Of a DNA stretch of 64,000 nucleotides, positions 24,201-32,586 are shown piece by piece. The stretch lies in NCBI GenBank assembly GCA_035527975.1, contig DATKZM010000030.1, positions 62,001 through 126,000 of the forward strand, read 5' to 3'. Position 1 is the first letter of the stretch. The number at the start of each line of letters is the position of its first letter. The notes under the pieces are model-generated. The model ran no database searches. It had not been told where the DNA came from and was given only the letters and a program-made list of their open reading frames with translations. Both the position numbers and the translations under genes were made by a program. The DNA comes from DATKZM01 sp035527975 (GTDB lineage Bacteria; Pseudomonadota; Alphaproteobacteria; JAPULJ01).

Positions 24201-25163
24201 TTATGCACCGGCTTTCAGGCAGCCGACGAGGCTTGCCGCCATGCGCCGCATGAGCATGAAATATGCGTCGGCCCCCGGCCTGATCCGCGCGCCCAGCGGG
24301 TCGAGCGTCGCCGCGCGAGCGCCCGTGCCGTCGGTCACCGTAGCAACGATGCTCGGCCGGAATTGCGGCTCGGCGAAGACGCAGCGCGCCTCGCGTGCGC
24401 GGATCGCGGCACGGATCTCGGCGAGGCGCCGTGCGCCCGGTTTTCGGCCCGGATCGAGGGTGATCGCACCGGCCGCCCGCAGCCGGTAGCGGCGCTCGAA
24501 ATACTGATAGGCGTCGTGGAAGACGACGAAGGGCGCCGTCCGAACCGGCGCCAGGTCTTTGTCGAGCTCGCGGTCGAGCGCATCGAGCTCGGCGGCAAGA
24601 CGTACGGCGTTGGCGCGGTAGGTGGCGGCGTTGGCAGGATCGGCCTTGACCAACGCGGTCACGATAGCCGCCGCCATCGCCTTGGCGTTCCGCGGATCGA
24701 GCCAGATATGGGCATCGTGCGCGCCGTGTTCGCCGTGCTTTTGGCCCTCGGTGCGCGTCTCCGCCCGATATCCCCTGCCGCGCTCGGCCCAGACGCCGCC
24801 TTCGCGCACCGTCAGGACGGTCACGCCCTTGGCTTCCAGCAGCGCGATCTTGCGTGCCTTGCGGCCGAGCGTCTTCAGGGGACGCACCAGGAAGCGCTCC
24901 ATATCCTCGCCGATCCAAAAGATGAGGCGGGCCGAGGCGAGCGCCCGCGCATCGGACGGCCGAAGCGAATAAGTGTGCGGCGAGGCGCCGCCCTTGAGCA
25001 ACAATGTCGGCGTGCCGACGCCGCCCATCACGGCCGCGACCAGCGAATGGACCGGCGCGATGGAGGCAACGACCCCGGGCGGGTCCGCCGCCCTGGCCAC
25101 CCCGCCGCCAACCAGGAAGGCCACGATCGCGGGCACCGCCGCGATGCGGAGGACGGCAGGCAT
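24201..25163 (-). CDS. znuA: Zinc ABC transporter substrate-binding protein
   Basis: 320-aa periplasmic zinc-binding protein with a Sec signal (IAAVPAIVAFLVGGGVARA). Cluster A-1 ligands are visible: His in GASPHTYSLRP, His in HIWLDPRNA, His in VFHDAYQYF and the acidic residue near the carboxy terminus (ATLDPLG). The metal-chaperoning loop is present but short (EGQKHGEHGAHDAH). Divergent from zur-znuCB across a Zur operator, so repressed when zinc is sufficient. Confidence 0.95.
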   Translation of the reverse strand: MPAVLRIAAVPAIVAFLVGGGVARAADPPGVVASIAPVHSLVAAVMGGVGTPTLLLKGGASPHTYSLRPSDARALASARLIFWIGEDMERFLVRPLKTLGRKARKIALLEAKGVTVLTVREGGVWAERGRGYRAETRTEGQKHGEHGAHDAHIWLDPRNAKAMAAAIVTALVKADPANAATYRANAVRLAAELDALDRELDKDLAPVRTAPFVVFHDAYQYFERRYRLRAAGAITLDPGRKPGARRLAEIRAAIRAREARCVFAEPQFRPSIVATVTDGTGARAATLDPLGARIRPGADAYFMLMRRMAASLVGCLKAGA

Positions 25164-25230
25164 TCTCGTTACTCCTCAACCGCGCGCCGGCGCCACTTCT
25201 TGAGGTGGTTCGAAATCCCGGCTTGAAACG

Positions 25231-25269
25231 CTATATCATAACGCGTAAAAGACAATGTTATACTATAAC
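25231..25269. promoter_or_regulatory. Zur operator region between znuA and zur
   Basis: A perfect palindrome GTTATA-C-TATAAC at 25257-25269 and a second related half-site, CTATATCATAAC, at 25231-25242. Both fit the alphaproteobacterial Zur-box style GTTATnnnATAAC. The pair lies in the AT-rich 198-bp divergent region and can serve both znuA and the zur-znuC-znuB operon. Confidence 0.88.
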
Positions 25270-25361
25270 GAATTTTGTCAAGCGTGCCGATCCACCGACC
25301 GGCTCGACGAGCCGGCGGGGCGGCACGGTTAGCACGCCGCGGAAAGCGCCGAGGGACCGAA

Positions 25362-25826
25362 ATGGCCGGACACCAAGCGAGCCACGACCACGAGCAATGC
25401 ATCGACGACGCGCTCGACGCCGCGGCCGATATCTGCGCGCGCGGGGGCGCGCGGCTCACGCCGCTGCGGCGGCGGGTGCTGGAACTCGTCTGGGCCGGCC
25501 ACGAATCGGCCAAGGCCTACGATCTGCTCGCCCAGCTCGATCCTGGCGCCAAGCCGCCCACGGTCTACCGCGCGCTCGATTTCCTGGTGGCGCATGGTCT
25601 CGTCCACAAGCTGGAAAGCTTGAACGCTTACGTCGGTTGCCCGCGCCCGCAGACGGCGCATGAGGGGCAGTTCCTGATCTGCGATACCTGCGGCACGGTC
25701 GATGAGATCGACGCGCCCGAGCTCAACAGCCAGCTTGTCGAGCGCGCCGCGGTCGCCGGCTTTGCGCCCCAGCGCCAGACCGTCGAGGTCCACGGCCTCT
25801 GCGCAGCCTGCGGGGGAAGCCAATAA
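25362..25826 (+). CDS. zur: Zinc uptake regulator, Fur family
   Basis: 154 aa. Winged-helix half LTPLRRRVLELVWAGHESAKAYDLL and PPTVYRALDFLVAHGLVHKLES, then the metal-binding half with CDTCG and the carboxy-terminal CAACG of the structural zinc site and a His-containing HGLC. Length and the two CxxC pairs match Zur. An amino-terminal HDHEQC may contribute a regulatory ligand. Its stop TAA overlaps the znuC ATG by one base, giving an autoregulated zur-znuCB operon. Confidence 0.93.
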   Translation: MAGHQASHDHEQCIDDALDAAADICARGGARLTPLRRRVLELVWAGHESAKAYDLLAQLDPGAKPPTVYRALDFLVAHGLVHKLESLNAYVGCPRPQTAHEGQFLICDTCGTVDEIDAPELNSQLVERAAVAGFAPQRQTVEVHGLCAACGGSQ

Positions 25827-26662
25827 TGAACGCAGGCGGCGCTAACGACGGACCCGCGCCGCTGATCGCGGCGCTGGGTATCGGCGTCCGCCGTGACGGC
25901 AAGACGCTGCTCGAGCACGTCAATATAGAGGTCGCGCAGGACGAGATCGTCACGCTGATCGGGCCCAACGGCGCCGGCAAGACGACACTGATCCGTGTGC
26001 TGCTCGGCGTCATGGCGCCCGATACCGGCACCGTGCAGCGGCGCGCGGGACTGCGCATCGGCTATGTGCCGCAGCGCTTCGAGGCCGACCCGGTACTGCC
26101 GCTCACCGTGACCCGGTTTTTGACCCTGGGCTCCAAGCGGCCCGCCGCGGACGCGCTCGACCGGATCCTGGAGGAGACCGGGATCGTCGCCTTGCGCGGC
26201 GCGCCGCTTCACGCGCTTTCGGGCGGCGAGTTGCAGCGGGCGTTGCTGGCGCGGGCGCTGTTGCGCGCGCCCGAGCTGTTGATCCTCGACGAGCCGGTGC
26301 AGGGCGTCGATTTTTCAGGACAGCTCGATCTTTACGATCTGATCGGCCGGCTGCGGCGCGAATATCACTGCGGCGTCCTGATGGTCTCGCACGACCTCCA
26401 TGTCGTGATGCGCTCGACCAACCGCGTGGTCTGCATCAACCGGCATCTTTGCTGCGCCGGCCAGCCCGAGGCGGTGAGCCGGCATCCCGAATACGTCTCG
26501 CTCTTCGGGCCGCGCGCCGGCGAGCTTGCCGTCTACACCCACGAGCATGACCACGCGCACGATCTGGCCGGCCATGTGGTGCCGGCCGATGACGCGGGCC
26601 ATGCGCACACGCACCCTCACCCACATGCGCCCGCGCCCGGAAAGAACCCGGCCGATGCCTGA
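25826..26662 (+). CDS. znuC: Zinc ABC transporter ATP-binding protein
   Basis: 278 aa. Walker A GPNGAGKT, signature LSGGELQRALLARAL, Walker B LLILDEPVQGVD and switch MVSHDLHVVM. The carboxy-terminal 45 residues are His-rich (HEHDHAHDLAGH and HAHTHPHPHAP), a typical zinc-sensing or buffering tail of ZnuC proteins. Overlaps zur upstream and znuB downstream by a few bases. Confidence 0.95.
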   Translation: MNAGGANDGPAPLIAALGIGVRRDGKTLLEHVNIEVAQDEIVTLIGPNGAGKTTLIRVLLGVMAPDTGTVQRRAGLRIGYVPQRFEADPVLPLTVTRFLTLGSKRPAADALDRILEETGIVALRGAPLHALSGGELQRALLARALLRAPELLILDEPVQGVDFSGQLDLYDLIGRLRREYHCGVLMVSHDLHVVMRSTNRVVCINRHLCCAGQPEAVSRHPEYVSLFGPRAGELAVYTHEHDHAHDLAGHVVPADDAGHAHTHPHPHAPAPGKNPADA

Positions 26663-27461
26663 AAGCTTTGTCCTGCGGGCGCTTGTCGGCGGCATCGGCA
26701 TCGCGCTGGTGACGGGGCCGCTTGGCTGTTTCGTGGTGTGGCGGCGGATGGCCTATTTCGGCTCTTCGATCGCCCATGGGGCGCTGCTCGGCGTGGCGCT
26801 GGGGCTCTTGTTCGGCGTCGGGCTGACCCCGGCGGTGCTCGCGGTCTCGGTGGTGCTGGCGGGGCTCCTCGTCGTGTTGCAGCGCCAGCGGCTGCTGGCG
26901 ACCGATACGTTGCTCGGCATTCTCGCCCATGCCGCGCTCGCCTTCGGGCTGATTGCGCTCGCGCTCATGGAAGGCGTGCGGGTCGATCTGATGGCGTATC
27001 TTTTTGGCGACGTGCTTTCGATCGGCTGGGTCGACATCGCCTGGATCTATGGCGGCGGGGCGCTGGCGTTGGCCGCCTTGGCCACCGTCTGGACGCCGCT
27101 TCTGGCAGCGACGCTGAACGAGGAGCTTGCCCGTGCCGAAGGCCAGCCGGTCGGCCGCGCGCGCATTGTGCTCATGCTGCTGATCGCCCTCGTCGTGGCG
27201 ATCGCCATGAAGATCGTCGGCGTGCTGCTGATCGTCTCGCTGCTGATTATCCCGGCTGCAACGGCCCGCGGCTTTGCCCGCACGCCGGAAGCCATGGCGG
27301 TGCTGGCGGCAGGGGTGGGCGTGCTGGCGGTGCTCGGCGGCATCGCCGCCTCGATGGCTTGGGATTGGCCCGCGGGCCCGGCGATCGTGGCCGCCGCGAC
27401 CGTGCTGTTTGTGGTCAGTCTGGCGGTCGGTGCTGGACGCCGCGTGGTTGAGCGGGGGTAA
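26655..27461 (+). CDS. znuB: Zinc ABC transporter permease
   Basis: 268-aa ABC-3 family membrane protein with about eight helices and the family residues RMAYFGSSIAHGALLG and VVAIAMKIVGVLLIVSLLIIPAATAR. Start ATG overlaps the znuC stop by 8 bp. Completes the ZnuABC importer; no terminator was recognised before the convergent gene at 27475. Confidence 0.94.
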   Translation: MPESFVLRALVGGIGIALVTGPLGCFVVWRRMAYFGSSIAHGALLGVALGLLFGVGLTPAVLAVSVVLAGLLVVLQRQRLLATDTLLGILAHAALAFGLIALALMEGVRVDLMAYLFGDVLSIGWVDIAWIYGGGALALAALATVWTPLLAATLNEELARAEGQPVGRARIVLMLLIALVVAIAMKIVGVLLIVSLLIIPAATARGFARTPEAMAVLAAGVGVLAVLGGIAASMAWDWPAGPAIVAAATVLFVVSLAVGAGRRVVERG

Positions 27462-27474
27462 CGGCGCCCGTGCG

Positions 27475-28563
27475 TTACGACGTTTTCTTCTTGTCCAGCA
27501 CGTCCTTCAGGCGCAGCCGTAGATGGCTGAGATTGGTTGCTGGCAGCTTGTAGGCCCAGCCTTTGACCCGGGCCATCAGCTCGGCGATTTCCTTTTTGGC
27601 CGCCGCCGCGGTCTTGATCTCCATTTTTTCATGCGCCTTGCCCTTGGGCACGATCGCGCCATCGCCGTCATACGTGAACTCTAAGCTGACCCAGAACTCG
27701 TCCTTCTTCACCTCGGCCACCCGCGCGGTGATGACGATGCCATCGTAAGTGCGGATTTCCGCCGTCGAGACGGTTTTGGTCGCCCAATCGATCTTGTTGG
27801 CTTCGCGCACATCCTCCAGCGTCAGCTTCTCGAGCACATTGGCGAGCGCGGCAATGGTGCCGTCCTTCTTGGGCACCATGCCCTCGGGCAGCGGATCGGT
27901 GGTGAGCGCGAGCGCCGCGCCCGGCTTGGGGCGCGCGGCCGCCACGGTCTCGCCGTCCTTGGCTGTGACGGCGAACAACCTTACGCGGGTCTTGCGGATA
28001 TCGGTGACGTTCTTGTCGATCCAGTTTGCGGGATCGTGGTCGAAGGCGAGGTCGCCCGAGGCCTTCCAGGCGCGCTTCTCGCCGGGTTTGCGGTAGTAGA
28101 TCGTGCCGGGCCCGAAGCGGCCACGCGCGATCTTGCCGATCAGCAACTTGGCCAGCGTCTTGTTGTTCGCGCCCGTGACCGTGATCAGCTTGGCGGCCGT
28201 ATCCTTGTGCGAAAGGTCGCGTAGCTCCAGGCGCTCATAGAGGTCCTTGCGATCAGTCTTGGGCTCCAGCGTCTTCATGCCGGCAAGGCCGACCAGCAGC
28301 TGCTTTACTTTGTCGGGATCGACCAGATAGCCGCCGCGTTCCTTGATGCGCCAGCCGTCCTTGCCGCGCGTGATCGTCAATGTGTCCTTCTTGCGCGCGA
28401 TGGTGATGCCGCGCACGTCGTTGATCGACTTGACGAGATCGGGCGCGACGACTTTGCCGCTGCCGGCGATCTTGGTCAGATGGTTGGAGGGCTGGGTGAC
28501 GATCGCCGCCGCCACCGCGAGCGCGGTGACGCCGGCCAGGGTCAGGAAGCTTTTTCTGCGCAT
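27475..28563 (-). CDS. DUF4340 domain protein of a Gld-like ABC module
   Basis: 362 aa with an amino-terminal signal-anchor (FLTLAGVTALAVAAAIV) and a long periplasmic DUF4340 region, recognised by ITIARKKDTLTITRGKDGWRI, YLVDPDKVKQLLVGLAGMKTL and repeats of that fold. It is rich in lysine. In many bacteria DUF4340 follows GldG-like proteins and is presumed to be an accessory of that exporter. Last gene of the four-gene minus-strand operon (ATPase, permease, GldG-like, DUF4340), 12 bp after the GldG-like stop. Biochemical role unknown. Confidence 0.85.
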   Translation of the reverse strand: MRRKSFLTLAGVTALAVAAAIVTQPSNHLTKIAGSGKVVAPDLVKSINDVRGITIARKKDTLTITRGKDGWRIKERGGYLVDPDKVKQLLVGLAGMKTLEPKTDRKDLYERLELRDLSHKDTAAKLITVTGANNKTLAKLLIGKIARGRFGPGTIYYRKPGEKRAWKASGDLAFDHDPANWIDKNVTDIRKTRVRLFAVTAKDGETVAAARPKPGAALALTTDPLPEGMVPKKDGTIAALANVLEKLTLEDVREANKIDWATKTVSTAEIRTYDGIVITARVAEVKKDEFWVSLEFTYDGDGAIVPKGKAHEKMEIKTAAAAKKEIAELMARVKGWAYKLPATNLSHLRLRLKDVLDKKKTS

Positions 28564-28575
28564 GGGTCGCTCTCC

Positions 28576-30651
28576 TCAGCCCTCAGCCACCGCAAAGCGC
28601 TGGCGTCGCCGGCGTCGGCGCGCCAAGCCCATAATGGCGGCGAAGAGCGCGATCGCCAGCGGCACCGCGGCGATGGTGTAGAACTGGATGCGTCGCTCCA
28701 GCCGGTCGATGTCCTGGCGCATGGCGTGCTGGACCGCGCGTAGCTCCGAGCGGGTCTTGATGATCTCCACGCGGAACTGCTCGATCGCCTTGATCTGGGC
28801 CGGCGACAGGATCGTCTCGCCCACCTTGTCGCTCTTGCTTTGCATCTCGGTGAGCTTCTTGCGGGTCTCGGCGAGCTTCTTGGTCAGTCCCTGCTCCTTG
28901 GCGCGCAGACGCACGCTGGCCTTCTGCTGGATATCCTGCACCAGCGTGAACGGGCGCGATGATTGGCCGCGACTGCGCAGGCCAATAAGACCCTTGCCGC
29001 CCGCCAGATTGTCGACTGCGTTGACGATGAAGGCGCCGTTGTCGGCCGCAGCCACGGCGACCTGGCGGCCATAGACCGACTGGCGGGTGATCCAGAACTT
29101 GTCATCCATGACATCGGTGTCGGCAATGACGATGACGTTGATCGACCCGGCCGACTTGGCCAGATGCGTCGGCTTGGCGGGTTTTTTCTTGGCCGTTTTC
29201 GCACCGATCGTGCCGCCGCCCTTGGCGCCCGTGGTCGCGCCCGGCTTGAGCTTGGCGCCCGGCTTGAGCTTGGCGCCCGGCTTGGGCTTGGCGCTCGGCT
29301 TGGGTTTTTCCGGCGGCGGGCCCTTGGGGAAGGCGCTGTCGGCCTGGCCGCGCAGCCGCGCCGCCAGCACTAGGACGCGGCCGCCCGGCTTAAAATCGGC
29401 GACGAGCTGGGGCAGGTTGGGGCGGAAGCGCAGCTTGTTGGCGTCGATCTGCATCGCCTGCGGCGTGGTGATCAGGAGCGGGATCATGGTGACCTTGCTC
29501 TTGGTTTTTTCGTCGCGAATGATCGCGCCCGGCGAGGCGACGTAAAGCCGGCGGAGCTCGGCGGTAACAACGTCCTCGCGGTTCATGTTGCGCTCGGTCA
29601 GCGCCATCCAGGCAAGATGCTCGACGACCTGGGTGCCACGGCCATCGGGGCTCGGGAACTGGACCCGGACGGCGTTGGTAGGATCGCCGACGACCTTGTC
29701 GGGGACAACCTTGATGCCCCACGGCTCCATCAGCTTGGGCAGGCTGGACCCGGTATCGAGGTTCAGCATGCTGAACCGGCCGCCTTGCGCGGATGTCTCG
29801 GCGTGGGGGTCGATGAAGAAGATCGCCTTGCCGCCGCGCATCACGAACTGGTCGATCGCGTAAAGCGTCTGCGGCGAGGGGTTCTTGGGGTGAACCACCA
29901 TCAGCACGTCGATGTCCTTGTCGATCGTCTTGGCCGCGATGCTCACCTGGCGCATGCTGAAGCGCTCGCTGATCTGGCGCAGGACGACCCACGGCGTGCC
30001 CCACATGCCGCGCCGCGCCGCCGGATGCGACAGGCGCAGATTGGACATCAGGCCGATGACCTTCTTTTTCGGGTTGGCGAGGCGCTCGATCAGGCGCGTT
30101 ACGTCGTATTCCAGGAACGCCTCGCGGTTGGGATGAAAGAAAGCGACGGTCAGCTCATCGTCGGTGCTGTTGGTGCCGACCAGACCGAAATAGCCTTTCT
30201 CGTCCGAACGGGTGCTGAGCGGAACCGCTTGCAGCCCGGCGCGGACCGCCTCGTCCTCGGTGGTGGAAAAGGATTGCGGATTGAGGATCTCCAGGCGGAT
30301 CTTGCCGCCGGCGATGTTGCGATAGCGCTGCAACAGCTCGCGCACGCGGGTGATGTAGGGCAGGAAGGTGGGGGCGGCCTCGCCCAGACGGCGCGAATAA
30401 TAGAGCTTGAGCGTGATCGGCTCGTCGATCGAGGTCAGCACCCGGCGCGTGCTGTCCGACAGGGTGAACAGCTTGTCCTCGGTCAGATCGAGCGCGGTGC
30501 CGCGCGACAGCCGGCCCGACAACGCATTGACCGCGACCAGCAACACCGCAAGCAGGACGAGGCTCGCGACCGCGATCGTGCGCCGTCCGCCGACGCCGGT
30601 CTCGCTGGCTGCAGCGGGTGTCTTCGGATTGGCGGTTTTGCTCTCGGCCAT
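28576..30651 (-). CDS. GldG-like ABC-type transport auxiliary protein
   Basis: 691 aa. One amino-terminal helix (TIAVASLVLLAVLLVAVNAL), a periplasmic GldG/IFT52-like domain (LTEDKLFTLSDSTRRVL, DVTRLIERLANPKKKVIGL, FVMRGGKAIFFIDPHAE), a Lys/Pro/Gly/Ala linker at about 450-490 encoded by an 18-bp repeat, a coiled coil (about 595-660) and a final helix (IAAVPLAIALFAAIMGLA) with an Arg-rich tail. It partners the permease and ATPase upstream. GldG with GldF and GldA is needed for gliding in Bacteroidetes, but proteobacterial versions occur without gliding and the substrate is unknown. Confidence 0.88.
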   Translation of the reverse strand: MAESKTANPKTPAAASETGVGGRRTIAVASLVLLAVLLVAVNALSGRLSRGTALDLTEDKLFTLSDSTRRVLTSIDEPITLKLYYSRRLGEAAPTFLPYITRVRELLQRYRNIAGGKIRLEILNPQSFSTTEDEAVRAGLQAVPLSTRSDEKGYFGLVGTNSTDDELTVAFFHPNREAFLEYDVTRLIERLANPKKKVIGLMSNLRLSHPAARRGMWGTPWVVLRQISERFSMRQVSIAAKTIDKDIDVLMVVHPKNPSPQTLYAIDQFVMRGGKAIFFIDPHAETSAQGGRFSMLNLDTGSSLPKLMEPWGIKVVPDKVVGDPTNAVRVQFPSPDGRGTQVVEHLAWMALTERNMNREDVVTAELRRLYVASPGAIIRDEKTKSKVTMIPLLITTPQAMQIDANKLRFRPNLPQLVADFKPGGRVLVLAARLRGQADSAFPKGPPPEKPKPSAKPKPGAKLKPGAKLKPGATTGAKGGGTIGAKTAKKKPAKPTHLAKSAGSINVIVIADTDVMDDKFWITRQSVYGRQVAVAAADNGAFIVNAVDNLAGGKGLIGLRSRGQSSRPFTLVQDIQQKASVRLRAKEQGLTKKLAETRKKLTEMQSKSDKVGETILSPAQIKAIEQFRVEIIKTRSELRAVQHAMRQDIDRLERRIQFYTIAAVPLAIALFAAIMGLARRRRRRQRFAVAEG
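29243..29296. repeat. 18-bp tandem repeat in the GldG-like gene
   Basis: Three adjacent 18-bp units, two identical (29243-29260 and 29261-29278) and one with two changes (29279-29296). They encode the KPGAKL linker in frame. Confidence 0.93.
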
Positions 30652-30659
30652 CTCGCTGG

Positions 30660-31394
30660 CTACTCCGCTTTCTCAAGATCGAGGACGATCGAATTGGCGA
30701 TCAGGAAGAGCACGATCACCGAGCCGAAGAACACCAGATCGCGCACCTCGATGACGCCCTTGGACATCGCGTTGAAATGGGTCAGGAAGCTGAGCGAACC
30801 GATCGTCTCGGCGATCGCATCGGGCGCCCAGCCGGCCAGGAAGTTGAGCACGAACTGGGTGCCGCTGAGGGTGAAGACCAGGCAGACCGCGGCCGATACC
30901 ACGAAGGCGATCACCTGGTTCTTGGTCCAGGCCGAAAAGCAGGCGCCGATCGCAAGATAGCCGCCGGCCATCAGGAAGCTGCCGAAATAGCCGGCCAGGA
31001 TGGCGCCGTTATCGGGCGCGCCCAGCTTGTTGACGACGAGCCAGATCGGGAAGGTGAGCGCCAGCGCCACGCCCGCGAAGGCCCATGCCGCAAGGAACTT
31101 GCCGATCACGGCCTGGGGCAGGGATATCGGCAGGGTGAAGAGCAGCTCGATCGTGCCGCTCTTGCGCTCTTCGGCCCATAGCCGCATCGCGATCGCCGGC
31201 ACCAGGAAAAGATAGAGCCAGGGATGGAAGACGAAGAAAGCCTGCAGATCGGCCTGCTCGCGGCCGAAGAAGTTTCCGACGAAATAGTTGAGCGCCCCCG
31301 CGATGGCGAGGAAGACCACGAGGAAAACGTATGCCACCGGGGTCGCGAAATAGCCGCGCAGTTCCCGCTTGAAGATTGTCCAGATGTTGCGCAT
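30660..31394 (-). CDS. ABC-2 type permease (GldF-like)
   Basis: 244-aa membrane protein with six predicted helices. It opens with NIWTIFKRELRGYFATPVAY, carries the ABC-2 motif RLWAEERKSGTIELLFTLP after the second helix and ends VLFLIANSIVLDLEKAE. It pairs with the ATPase 18 bp upstream and the GldG-like protein 9 bp downstream. Start chosen at the ATG directly before NIWTIF; the longer frame overlaps the ATPase gene. Confidence 0.9.
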   Translation of the reverse strand: MRNIWTIFKRELRGYFATPVAYVFLVVFLAIAGALNYFVGNFFGREQADLQAFFVFHPWLYLFLVPAIAMRLWAEERKSGTIELLFTLPISLPQAVIGKFLAAWAFAGVALALTFPIWLVVNKLGAPDNGAILAGYFGSFLMAGGYLAIGACFSAWTKNQVIAFVVSAAVCLVFTLSGTQFVLNFLAGWAPDAIAETIGSLSFLTHFNAMSKGVIEVRDLVFFGSVIVLFLIANSIVLDLEKAE

Positions 31395-31411
31395 GCGCCT
31401 TCTACCCGTCC

Positions 31412-32338
31412 TCAAGCTGCCGTCTGGGTGATCTCGCGGAACACCTCGTCGAGATGGCCGCGTTCGGCGTAGACCTCTTCCACCGGCCATTTCTTTGACC
31501 GCGCAAGCTCGCTGACCGCGGCAATGATCGATTTGCCGCCCTTGGGGTAGGCGATCAGCGTGCCGGGACGGGGCGACTGCACGCTGGCCACGTCCGCGAG
31601 CTTCTTCAACGCCGCGGTTGCGTCGGCCACGGCGTCCTTATCAAGCTTCATCGTGACCGCATTGTGGTGGCGCGAGCGGGCTTCCATCTCGTCGGGGGTG
31701 CCGTCGGCGACGACGCGCCCGCTGGCGATGATGATCGCGCGGCTGCACACCGCGGTGACCTCCTCCAGCAAATGGGTGGAGATGATAATCGCCTTCTCGG
31801 GCGCCATCTCGCCGATCAGCTTGCGGACCTCATGTTTTTGGTTGGGGTCGAGCCCGTCGGTTGGCTCGTCGAGTACGAGCACGTCGGGGTCGCTCAGCAG
31901 CGCCTGGGCGATCCCGACCCGGCGCTTGAAGCCCTTGGAAAGCGTTTCGATCGGCTGGTCGTAGACCGCGGCGATATTGGCGAGCGATACCGTCTTCTCG
32001 ATACGGTTCCGGCGGGCGGCCCCGCTGAGACCCCTTATGCCGGCGATGAAGCCAAGATAGCTGCGCGGCGTCATATCGCCATAGGCCGGCGCGCCCTCGG
32101 GCAGATAGCCCAGATGCATTTTGGCCTCCATCGGCGCCTCGACGATATCGAAGCCGCAAATCGACGCCGATCCGGCGGTCGGCGTCAGGAAACCGCAGAG
32201 CGTCTTCATGGTGGTTGATTTGCCGGCGCCGTTGGGGCCGAGGAAGCCCAGCACCTCGCCCTTCTTGACCTCAAAGCTGACGCCGTCGACGGCTTTGATC
32301 GGACCAAAATATTTCGTCAGCGAATCTGCCTGGATCAT
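31412..32338 (-). CDS. ABC transporter ATP-binding protein (GldA-like)
   Basis: 308 aa. Walker A GPNGAGKST, signature variant LSKGFKRRVGIAQALL (the LSKG form typical of GldA/NatA-type proteins), Walker B VLVLDEPTDGLDP, and a carboxy-terminal domain of about 80 residues found in ABC-2 exporters. First gene of the module. Upstream 248 bp to the cyclase gene hold its promoter but no motif I can name. Confidence 0.92.
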   Translation of the reverse strand: MIQADSLTKYFGPIKAVDGVSFEVKKGEVLGFLGPNGAGKSTTMKTLCGFLTPTAGSASICGFDIVEAPMEAKMHLGYLPEGAPAYGDMTPRSYLGFIAGIRGLSGAARRNRIEKTVSLANIAAVYDQPIETLSKGFKRRVGIAQALLSDPDVLVLDEPTDGLDPNQKHEVRKLIGEMAPEKAIIISTHLLEEVTAVCSRAIIIASGRVVADGTPDEMEARSRHHNAVTMKLDKDAVADATAALKKLADVASVQSPRPGTLIAYPKGGKSIIAAVSELARSKKWPVEEVYAERGHLDEVFREITQTAA

Positions 32339-32586
32339 GGCATCCCTATGCGCGTGCGCGCGGCTGCGTCGGTAGAGTTGTCTGGCCGTCCGGCCGTCGA
32401 TATGAGGGCTGCGTTGCCGGTCGTCAACCGGCGTGCATCCGGTCACTCGGCGGGGAATCATACTGGACCTGACGGTTTCACGCAAACTCTTCGGCGGGAG
32501 ATTTCCCGTAAGATTCAGACGTTAATCATGAATTCGCCAGCGCCCGCGGTGTCGCAGAGCCAGATTGGCCGTAAACATGATGCCGC

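Noticed and set aside
22834..25179. 781-codon minus-strand open frame
   Set aside because: Runs antisense to the DUF1015 gene and out of frame through znuA; no coherent domain.
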